Positions 47,463 through 57,226 of a stretch of 64,000 bases of DNA are shown one piece after another. The notes below the pieces were generated by a model, which saw only the letters and a list, made by a program, of their open reading frames with translations, searched no databases and was not told where the DNA came from. A program made the translations under genes and the position numbers. Numbering within the stretch: position 1 is the first letter of the stretch; each line of letters begins with the position of its first letter. This stretch comes from Scalesia atractyloides (taxonomy: Eukaryota; Streptophyta; Magnoliopsida; Asterales; Asteraceae): NCBI GenBank assembly GCA_947069175.1, contig CAMTDV010000027.1:38825369-38889368 (forward strand), written 5' to 3'.

Positions 47463-49743
47463 AGGTCATCCCCTCCTTAATCCTAAAATACTATAAATAC
47501 CCCATGATTCTTCCATTTTTTTCACACCACTTCAAAATCTTCTTTCTATCATTCTTGGAGCTTGTTTCCAACATCTGGAATCCTCCATTCTTGAGTTCCT
47601 GAAGTGTTCTTTAACACGAGTAAGTACTCTTCCTAGTTCTTTAATTTTTTAGCTATTTTGAGCAAAAGTCGAACAGTTTGGCTTCTTGATTGACTTTTGG
47701 TTCTGACCATATTTGGTCAAGTCAAAGTTTAATTGAAATTTGCAACATGATCCTAATCATGAAGGTTATAATCCCTAGTGAAATCACCTTCTGATTACCA
47801 CGTTTACTAGTTGATGTGACGAGTTAAAGTTTCGGTAAAAAATGCACATGATGTGCATTTTACGACGAAACTATTTTCGGGTATCAAAACACCAAGTTTT
47901 AATACCAAAACAGTTTTATAAACTTAGTTAAACATATTTTGACATGTCTAACTGGTCACTTCTAGTTTAGTGCTTATTTAGGGTCGTAAGTCGAGTGGTC
48001 TTGACCAACGCTTCGACCTTCGAATCCGACCCGTTTGGTCGATCTTAGGATCCTACCAAACACATATTTGTGACCATAGTTACATAGTGAATAACCTACT
48101 GAGGTTATACCTTATGGTCACATCGCTTGGTTAGTGTTATGATAAGTTACTTCTATGTTCTTAAAAAAATATGACCAAAATGCCCTTTTGGCGCATAAAT
48201 CCATTTTAAACACATGTAACCAAATTTTTAACATATAAACTGATGTTTTAACATTTTCAAAGATGCTTGGGCATTTAAAACTTATCATAGAACATGTTTA
48301 ACCATCCGATCACACGTTTACGCTAATAACCCATTAACGTAGCGTAAACTACCTTAACGAATTATAATGGGTCAAAAGCACTTAGGATCCTTTCCAAATC
48401 AGGATGTTAAGTTTGTTAAACCATATCACATGAGTCCAACTCTCATTTGGTTTATAAGACTTCATTCTATCCGATCTCCCATTTGTAGTCCCGACACGCT
48501 AACGTAATTATCTGACACATTAGGACATGTCTGCGCTTTGTTTATTTCGTTGATCAAGAACACTTTCGCAATCCCAAATGAGTACATAGCCCCCCTCTTT
48601 TACGTTTTCTAAATGTTTTGGGGTGATTCATATGTGCCTATAATTATTTTCAAAATTTCAAAACAATATACATAGTTTATGTATACAAAAATGATTTTCA
48701 AAGTGAGTACATAGCCCCCTCTTTTACGTTTTGCAAATGTTTTGGGGTGACTCATATGTGCTAAATCATTTTCAAGTTTTCAAAAACAATGTCTATGGTT
48801 TATATATAAAACAATATGATTTCAATAATGTGAACAACTTGTTGAGGCGTTATCCATAACACGAATGGCATTCATTAGCTTTGGCCGAGCCAACCAGTAG
48901 TATGTTATGGTACCATAGGACTGACAATTCCATTATCGGACTGTTCACTGGATTTGGTGGAAGTTTGGGTAATGATAGAAACTGTTTCTGATTAACAAAT
49001 CATTTGTTGATTTGCTAGTCTAGTTAAAGAGACTCTTTGGTGGTATACTCAACACAGGTTTGAATGTGTTCATTAAAGAATGATCAAAAGTTTTCACAAT
49101 TAAAAACACGGACGATTTGTTTATGACATGGACAATTGGTTTATGACACGGACGATTGATCTATAACACAGACAAATGGTTTATAACACGTTCTAATTGT
49201 TTTGAACAATGTCACGCAATGATTTTCACTTAAAGATATAATCCGTACGAAGTTTTCTTTTGAATCAATCTATTATAAGGTTTTTACAAAAGAAATGTTT
49301 TTGTCAAGATTCATGGCTACAAGGTTTTCACAACTCTAACCAACTTGTTTTAGTTGGTTAATTGTATTGCGATATCAAACACTTTTGATACGAGGTTTTG
49401 ACTTAACGACTCTTGTAGTCGGACGAGGTGTTGCAATATGTCTACAAGGCCACGAATTTGACTCACTCACAAAACCTATGTACTCGCCGGCATTTTTTAT
49501 GCTGGCTCTCTTTTCACATATGTTTCAGGAATCAATACTTGATAATATGATGCATGCTTCACGTAGGAATGGACGCGGGCCTTAGTGACTTAAAACATGA
49601 AAGACAATTTATTTATGTGTTGTTTCTGTTTATCCCAAGATAATGTAAAATTTAACTTAATCAAACAAAATTTTAAATTCCATGAGTTGGTCACTCCCCG
49701 ACGTTTCCGCCATGGTTTTTTGTTTATGCGGTTGGGGTGTTAC
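47463..49743 (+). repeat. inverted, truncated third LTR of the Element 3 family
   Basis: From 'gtcatcccctccttaatcc' to the end GGGGTGTTACA it is the reverse complement of about 44448-46975. It keeps the TATA box at 47491-47499, the palindrome, the repeats and the acceptor-like site, but lacks the outer ~0.5 kb of U3. With 44448-46975 it forms two ~2.3-2.5-kb inverted arms about 490 bp apart. Confidence 0.95.
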
Positions 49744-51240
49744 ACCACAAGTATAATATATGCATTTAGATGCATTTTTCATGTTATGATGTACTTGAAA
49801 GTAACCAAATCATGTAATGTTTTAACCTTGTGTTTAACATGTTCGTCCATCTTTAAAAATGGGTTTTGTTTCTAATTTGTACTAACTTTGTTAAAAATCA
49901 TTTTTAACAACTTGTTCATACAACATCTTAAGAACATTACAACTCATTTTAACCACTTTAAATAGTTCATCCATCATGTGTAACAAATTCATCAACACTT
50001 TGATCATGGATCTTGTAAGATCCATGTGTATACTTGTAATATCTATACTTCTAGCAAGTGTACATATGATGGATATCATTTATGGCACACAATTAACAAC
50101 TACATTTTCATTACAACTTCAAGATATGTGTTATTTTCTTTAGATTAAGTTACTAGTTCAAGTGTTCATCTTTTAAAGGTGAAACTTTTAGATGATTTAA
50201 CTTATACATTAACAATATACTGGTAAGAAGATATAAAATTGAAGATTAAGAGGCTCACTACTAGCTCTTGTTGCTAGGGAAGTGGCAAGATGAACAAGGT
50301 GATGAAGATGTAGCAAAGATGGTGGATTATAGCTCCCTAGAGTGGTCCTTGACCTTCCAATGCTTGACACCTTCTTGATTAACCATGAGACACCCTTGGA
50401 TATACTTGGAATTACTTGAAAATGGCTTGAAGATGGAGGTGAAATAGAGGTGGTTGTAGCCGTGGGTATGTAGTGGGAAGAAGGTGGTTTGGTTCTTGAA
50501 TTTTGAGGAGGTGTTTAGTGTAGACAATGTGAGGGATGTTGTCACATTTATGCATGTTGCTTCCAATATATTAACCTTCATACGATGAGAACTAACCTCC
50601 AACATTAGGGGACAAGGGAGACAAGAATGTGGGTGGCTAGTGAGCCCCCACTTTGGCCGTCCATGGTTTGCTTGTTTTGTGTTAACTTGGTTAATTATCT
50701 TAGTTAAAGATTTAGTTAAGCTTAGGTTAAGTTGAGTTAGGGTGTTTAGGGTTTTAGGGGTTTTTGATGTAATTCAAGATGTATGGTGCCATATACTAAC
50801 TTAACATTATTAAATAATATTAACTTGTACATAAATTATGTCTAATTCGTGTTCAGTTGCTTAACAGTTGCTAGATTTGTTACGGGGTCCCTAATGGAGG
50901 TTTATGTAATTGTAGGTATTTGAGTGACTTTTAAGCAAACCAATCTGTTTAAATGATTTAAACTAGTTGTATTATGTTAAAATATTATTAACTAGTTCGT
51001 ATTATGTTAAAATATTATTAACTAGTTCATATGATGTGCCAGGTTGTGTTCGGGTGTTCGTTTCGTTGTCGGTTGGTTAAAACATTAACTTTCAAGACTT
51101 GTATGATATGATATGTTTTTGTGCCAAATTGATACTTTCAATATCTTTTAAGTAGTGTATGATGTTTAACACTATTTTTGAATATTACATAAGCAAGTGG
51201 ATGCTGAATTTTGTTGAACTACGCTGAATTGTCACTTAGT
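49744..51240 (-). repeat. 5' LTR of Element 1, second fragment
   Basis: It starts in mid-LTR at the base equivalent to 14094 and runs to the equivalent of about 14790, retaining the ~0.8 kb that the 3' LTR has lost. The last ~350 bp of LTR is missing. It includes 'agctccctagagtggtccttg', the leader-exon region, and a donor-like GTGAGCC near 50255. Confidence 0.75.
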
Positions 51241-51779
51241 GAGTAGTTTATTTCATGCAATAGTATTAAGTCTACATAGTGTAAGAGTAAGTGAGTAGTT
51301 TATTTTTCAGTTATTTCTTTTCAATCCATTAAATAAGTGAATGTGGATATTCAAGAAATAATAAATTAAGCCTCTAAAATTCTATTTCGGCGGTGGTGGG
51401 CGATGGTGAGTAGGCAGCGGCGGTTGTGTGGGTGGTGGCGGTGGTGGGTGGGATATCCACTACTATTGGTGGTAGATAACCACTGCTGGACATCCACTAC
51501 TAAGTATAACATCAGTGGTTAGTGAGTTAGTGGTTGAATCGTGGTTTTGCTATACTACCATTGTTGGTGTGTTAGTAATGGTTTGTCATCAATGATTTGC
51601 ATCAGTGGTGGTTTCTGATCAATGGATAGGATAATATCAAGGGGCATTTATATCAAGTTTGCATTTATGGCAATGGATAGGATTACAAGGACTAATACTT
51701 ATTGTCTTAAGTAATGAAGGTTGCTAAAGACGTCTAAGAAAAGTTGACTATTGAGGATGGTTCAAATGACAGGTATAAG
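51241..51779. other. low-copy DNA with a short duplicated segment, no gene seen
   Basis: 51241-51390 resembles 55708-55870 beside foldback unit D ('agtttattt.atgca', 'ggtgagtag', 'ttatttctttt'). 51388-51450 is a GGT/GGC-rich microsatellite-like stretch. No frame is convincing. Confidence 0.5.
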
Positions 51780-52793
51780 AAAAGTTGACTATATTGAGAA
51801 TGGTTCAAATGAAGTTATTTGTATATTGTTAGGATCTGAGTTTGAAGTTGTTTATGTAAGTTTTAAAAATGGTAAATGAAAGAAGATAAATCAGATGACC
51901 TTGCATCATTTGTTTGCATCAGTTAGTGACGATAACATCAATTGTTAGTGACTATAACATCAGCGGGCATTTATGTCAACTTTGTTTTAATTCATAACAG
52001 TTGAGACATTGTTTTCATTGTCATGCTTTCGTAATTATGGTTACTTGCATATGACTCACAATCTCCCCCTCAGCCTAATATGACTAATTTGTTCGCACCA
52101 AATGTAAGGAAGATAGCTTAGATTGATAATCGATGAAAGTGATCAAATGTAACACATGCATTGTTTTTTTTATACTACAATCCTAACCACTGAGCATGAA
52201 AGTGACTTGACAAAAATAATAAACTAATAACATCTGCTAAGCTAACCACTATTATACACTAAACATTACCAGGACCGATAGAAAACAAAAGTTGACTATA
52301 TTGAGAATGGTTCAAATGAAGTTATTTGTATATTGTTAGGATCTGAGTTTGAAGTTGTTTATGTAAGTTTTAAAAATGGTAAATGAAAGAAGATAAATCA
52401 GATGACCTTGCATCATTTGTTTGCATCAGTTAGTGACGATAACATCAATTGTTAATGACTATAACATCAACGGGCATTTATGTCAACTTTGTTTTAATTC
52501 ATAACAGTTGAGACATTGTTTTCATTGTCATGCTTTCGTAATTATGGTTACTTGCATATGACTCACAATCTCCCCCTCAGCCTAATATGACTAATTTGTT
52601 CGCACCAAATGTAAGGAAGATAGCTTAGATTGATAATCGATGAAAGTGATCAAATGGAACACATGCATTGTTTTTTTTATACTACAATCCTAACCACTGA
52701 GCATGAAAGTGACTTGACAAAAATAATAAACTAATAACATCTGCTAAGCTAACCACTATTATACACTAAACATTACCAGGACCGATAGAAAAC
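51780..52793. repeat. 507-bp tandem duplication
   Basis: 51780-52286 and 52287-52793 are direct repeats with about three base differences that I can see. Each holds 'aatctccccctcagcc' and 'gacgataacatcaattgtt'. No coding frame spans either copy. A short third piece, 'aaaagttgactattgaggatgg', lies just upstream at about 51739. Confidence 0.95.
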
Positions 52794-52804
52794 ACATATG
52801 ATAC

Positions 52805-52985
52805 ATCCTCGGCTGGTCTTCAGCAGAGCTTTGCCTTGACAGACCTTTAGCTTTGATCTTCAGTAGTGCTTTGTCTTGGCAGACCTTTTACCTTTAGTTT
52901 TAGCAGAGCTTTGTCTTCGCAGACCTTTTCCTTTTAGTCTTTAGCAGACGTTAGACATTTAGTCTTCAGCAGACCTTGACTTAAG
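52805..52985. repeat. degenerate ~50-bp tandem repeats
   Basis: Three to four imperfect units of the form CTTCAGCAGAGCTTTGTCTT followed by GCAGACCTTT. They lie between the 507-bp duplication and the palindrome. Confidence 0.6.
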
Positions 52986-53079
52986 CAAATTTTACATTAT
53001 TGTATGGTTAAATTCCAACATATATTTTATATCTAACACATATTTTTACTGAATTTAGTGTAGTTTGACAAATTACATA

Positions 53080-53286
53080 CATATATTTTCTTTGTCTTGT
53101 AAGGGGTAGATGGGTGGTTCTCTCCACAGGGCTTACAAAACACAGGTTATGTACAGCAGTCCGCCATATTTAACATATAAAGTTTTTTTATATGTTAAAT
53201 AAGGCGGGTCGGCGCCAATAACCTGTCTTTTGTAAGCCCTAGGAGAGAACTACCTATCTTCCCCCTAAAAAGCAAAGAAAACATAT
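53080..53286. mobile_element. ~205-bp palindrome, candidate MITE
   Basis: Arms of about 90 bases: 'ggttctctccacagggctta' on the left mirrors 'taagccctaggagagaac' on the right, continuing through 'aacaggttat'-like and 'atatttaacatata' motifs to a T-rich centre near 53182. Outer bases 'atattttctttg' and 'caaagaaaacatat' also pair. The size and near-perfect fold fit a foldback MITE; no clear target duplication could be separated from the arms. Confidence 0.65.
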
Positions 53287-53765
53287 CAGGGAATTTAAAC
53301 CTTCTTTTAATTTCTCTTCATCATAACCAGACGTGCTACACTCAGTTACTGATCTAATCTGACAAACAATAATGATTAATATTAATGTTATTTCGTGAGA
53401 TATAGTTTACGAAATCATTTTAGTGGAAGTGCACCTATCGCTTACCGTATAAACTTGTTGCGGATGTGCTGGCTGCAGCGTTGCATCTACGTGTAAACAA
53501 AGAGGGGTCAACATTTAGGTTTTCTTTTACTATAAAGTTCATAGTTCTAACTTGAATTAATAAATTGTTTATTTAGCTTACCTTAATTTGCACCATTCAA
53601 TATCTAGGCGAGTAACCAGATATGAGCAACAAAACAATATAATTATAGTATCAGAGAGGAAATGAGAGCTCTAAACCTGAGATGAGATGAAAATGAGAGA
53701 GAGTCAGTAAAGATCTCAAATCATTTGGATCTTGTGAAACCTTGAACATCTTGTGAAATCGCCAT
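53265..53765 (-). pseudogene. possible 5' end of a host gene (three small exons), truncated
   Basis: The ATG at 53765 starts MAISQDVQ, ending at a GT site (53741). A 41-nt exon, 53446-53486, lies between a cgtAG acceptor and a GTAAGC donor and encodes ATLQPAHPQQVYT. After an 86-nt intron ending TTGTCAG, 53358 onwards reads IRSVTECSTSGYDEEKLKEG. Phases (1, then 0) join in one frame; the first junction gives Asp. A TATA-like box lies at 53837-53846 and a CT-rich leader lies between. The frame then enters the palindrome and stops at about 53265. I do not recognise the protein. The first donor (GTTTCA) is weak, so the model is tentative. Confidence 0.35.
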
Positions 53766-53836
53766 CTCTTAAATCGCCAGAGAGAGTGAAAGGGGCCAGA
53801 GGATCTTGAAAATGAAGAATGAATTTAGAAAAATTT

Positions 53837-53846
53837 GATATATATC
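53837..53846 (-). promoter_or_regulatory. TATA-like box upstream of the possible host gene
   Basis: GATATATATC, about 70 bases before the ATG at 53765. A pyrimidine-rich stretch (CCCCTTTCACTCTCTC) lies between. Confidence 0.35.
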
Positions 53847-53989
53847 CGTGGCAGGAGTGTATGGGAAACTGGGATGAGCTGGAATTGGTAAATTGAATGC
53901 AAAATTTGGCCGCTCAAGCATATTGTGCTTAAAGATGTTGTAATTCATGCATTAAAGGAGTTTTAAGGGAAGTGGCAAATTACCTTAAG

Positions 53990-55688
53990 TTACCCTTTGG
54001 ATATGCTTATTAATATAACATAGATTAGGATAAAAATATATATTTAGAATCACCAAACTTGTGTGTATATATTTTGTTTATAAGTTATATGTATTTCGTT
54101 AATGTAGAAATACATGCTCAAACACATATTTACACAAAAAAAATAAACAAATCATAAAAAAATACTTGAAACTTGACAAGTATAAATATATATAAGAATG
54201 TATATGTCCAAACATAGACAAAACCAACATACCAGACAAATGAGACAAAATAACAAAATAGACAACACAGAAAACACCAACAAAACAGACGAAATGAACG
54301 AAGCGGACGACACCAACCAAAGGACGAAACTAACGAAAACAAACATACGAACCAACACATGAAATATATACTAGAGTTTATAAATATAAATTATATAAAA
54401 TTATTAGTAGTTTTTATAAACTTATCTTTTATATAAAAAGCATAAGTAATCTTTAAGATTTGGGGTAGGCAAATAACAAAATAGGCTAAGCCCATTTATA
54501 TCATCAATTGGGCTAGGCCCACTTTTAGAAAACCAATTGGGGAAGGCCCACTTACAAACTACAAATGGACTAGGCCTAAATTTTATAATTTAATTGGGCT
54601 AGGCCTACTTTTATAAACTCAATTGGGCCAGGCCCATACAAACAATTCAAGTGAGTTATGCCATTTCGCATATCTTTTGGGCTAGGCCCATTCAAACAAA
54701 AAGAATACAAAAATATTTATATGAAATATATATTAACAAACAAGGATACAAAAATAAATACAAGTATAATAAAAATTCAAGATGAACGACTTGTACAAAA
54801 ACAAAACCTGAGCCTAAGTGTTTAACCAGATTAGAACACTTGTAGGTTATGTCATAAGCGCAGAACGAGATAATATCTAGAGATTCGCGCTTGCACGGAG
54901 TGCAAATTTTTGTGAGTTCATGTTTCCCCCTTTCTTTAAACATTTTTACAATTCTATCTTACGAGGAAGATACATGTTACAATGGTATGTTTTAAGCTAG
55001 TTAATGAAACAAACATAAGATCATGTGCGAATAGGATAGTATCAAGGGGCCATTATTGAATATCCAAGCACCGAGGAACGAATGTGATAGATCTATTGGG
55101 TTCTGGCGAGCCCCACTCTTATCGGCACAACAAAGTTGGTTAGAGTGCTTTTGTGTCCAAAACGAGTGTCACAGACACAAATTTATCGTTTAGGTTTGAT
55201 TGCCTCCTATGTTGGCACACATATTAGTGTCCTTGCAAAACACTAATGATCAACGATTTCATTAAGGCTTTACGTACTAGGTTTTCATTATGATACTTCT
55301 AAGGTTTTAAAATTCATTTGATTCAAAAGTAAACACATGAATTAACCAACTTTCTTGACGTTTTTAAGCTTAAGATGTCAAGCATAAGATGTCATCTACT
55401 TTTGGTAGACTTTGATTCACATGTCATGCCCTCGTGTGAAACATGGAATGCAAAGTCTTGATTCTTTTCAGAAATATGTTTTGTAAACTTGTGTTTTAAA
55501 TTTCAAAAAATGTAATTGAAGTTGTAGCTATCTTTCTTTTAAAACAAACATGTATTGATATAATTATGGGTTTAATTAAATCGTATGGATGAAAATCTTA
55601 CTATCTTTTATATTAGTTGTTACTTGATTGCATGCAATGATTACCGCACTGATAACACTTCGCACTTCCGCTATGACCGGGTGTGACA
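53990..55688 (+). repeat. Tekay-type LTR remnant, 3' part
   Basis: From about 54830 it matches the last ~850 bp of the solo LTR at 57227-61246 ('gttcatgt..cccc', 'atcatgtgcgaatag', 'atgatcaacgatttcatt') and ends GGGTGTGACA. The left limit is uncertain and no matching LTR start is seen. Confidence 0.6.
54470..54692. repeat. cluster of GGGCTAGGCCCA-type palindromic motifs
   Basis: Seven copies of GGGCTAGGCCCA or close variants, each usually preceded by 'aatt', at about 54483, 54510, 54540, 54567, 54596, 54624 and 54680. TGGGCC/T motifs are plant site II-type (TCP) elements. Confidence 0.75.
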
Positions 55689-57226
55689 TTTCGGTCTCCT
55701 TGTTTGAGCATAACTTGTTAGTTTATTTAATGCATTTTAATAAATCCAGATAGTGTAGTAGTTGGTGAGTAGTTATTGTTGTTTTATTTCTTTGTAATTC
55801 AATAAGTAGGTAGAGGTTTAGAGGTCGATGATATCATTGAAAAGTAATGAATTATGTTCCTAAAATCTCTCTATTATCTATGAACTTCTCTAATCCTTAT
55901 GTTTCCTCTATACACCAAATTGGTATATTATTTGGAACTAGATCGGGTTCAATAATAGACGCTCAAAACCTATCTAGTAAAGAGTTAAATAAGTATTTGT
56001 GTGAGAGGTTGGTTCAACCCAAATCCCTCCTTAATTGGATGAAAGCAATTATGTAAGCATTCTAGTCACTTATCGAGGTCTCCTAAATTAAGAACTGTTT
56101 TTTGTTAAGCTATGTAGCTAAAGTACACATAATACTTACCATCTTCGGTCATGGCAAAACATAGCCTTAAACTCTCTTTAGTTATTACTCCAAAATCCGT
56201 CTCAATATGAGACTCCTCAGCCGCTCCTCTTCACCGGTCTTGCTCCTCCAAAACTCAAGGATCTAACATTTCTGTTACCTACTAAAGCATGTAATAAACG
56301 CTACAAGATTTCATTAATGGTAAAGAATGATGTGCGCTATCTAAAACTATCAAAGTTATGTCACAATGTACATAGTATGTGAAGAACGATGGAAAGGAAG
56401 AAAGATTTCATTTGTTAATTAATGGGTCAATCCAACATTGTATACATGCAATAGATGACATAAACTCAATAAGAGAAGCTAGTAAGAGAAGCTAAAGATT
56501 TTAGTTGTTTATCTACATTCAAGGAAAAACATTCTTAATTGGCAAAGAGCAGAGAAACATTCTGTGTGTTTTGGCAAATTAGGAATACATGGTTGTGGCC
56601 TTTTTGCAACGTGGAAGATTTTAGAACGAAAATTGTGTTTGGTTATAAGGTATAGTTGGCAAATCTGAAATGTGTTTCTTATTCCAAAATATTTGGTTTT
56701 TGGATTTGCAAAAGATGATTCTCTGCTCTTTGCAAATGAAGCATGTTTTTCTTTGAATATAAATAAACTACTCAAATCTTTGGCATCTCTTATTAGCTTC
56801 TCTTACTTAGTTTATGCCATCTATCGCATCTGTAGAATCTTGGATTGGCCCATTAACCAACCCAACTACTTAAATCTTTGGAATATCTTATTAGCTTCTC
56901 TTACCGAGTCTATGCCATCTATCACATATGTGTAATGTTGGATTGGCCCATTAACCAATCCAATGAAATTTTTCTTCATATACATCGTTCTTCAGGTACA
57001 ATATATACCGTAAGTGTGACACATGATTTTGTTAATTTTATATCAGGTTCATCATTTTTTAGGAATGAAGAAGTTTTGTAGAGGTTTTCACATGTTAGAG
57101 TAGGTAATGGAAACTTCTGATCTTTGAGTTTTTCTTGGAGCCGAAACCCGTGAAGAGGGGTGGCTTAGGACGCCGATATTGTGGCGGATTTTGGAGTAGT
57201 AACTAGAGAAAGTATATGGCTCTGTC
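55689..57226 (+). repeat. foldback unit D, left part
   Basis: It matches units A and B from 'gtgagaggttggttca' (about 56000) through the left arm, loop and right arm up to 'atatggctctg'. It extends further left than A-C, giving a 69-residue frame at 55847-56056 (SGSIIDAQNLSSKELNKYL) that stops at a gtaagc. An internal 98-bp duplication lies at 56768-56963. The unit is cut by a solo LTR and continues at 61247. Confidence 0.75.

Larger units (their letters stand above)
12564..51240 (-). mobile_element. Element 1: Tekay/Del-type chromovirus, broken up by nested insertions
   Basis: The internal parts are 15150-19239 (pol and Gag end) and 34324-37180 (Gag start, 5' reading frames, PBS). Joined across Element 2 they give one element on the - strand. 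Its 3' LTR is 12564-15149. Its 5' LTR survives as 37181-37284 and 49744-51240, with Element 3 and an inverted LTR between. I match the two LTRs because 49744 onward aligns with 14094 onward for about 600 bp at roughly 92% by eye. All coding parts contain stops and frameshifts. It is the oldest layer of the nest, since Elements 2 and 3 both interrupt it. Confidence 0.75.

Noticed and set aside
49367..49875. + strand frames of 72 and 92 residues
   Set aside because: Lie across the end of the inverted LTR and the adjoining LTR fragment; no homologue in the other LTR copies.
54099..54360. Three overlapping hydrophobic - strand frames that look like membrane proteins
   Set aside because: Arises from A-rich, AAC/ACA-rich DNA on the + strand; several frames are open at once, which is typical of base composition.
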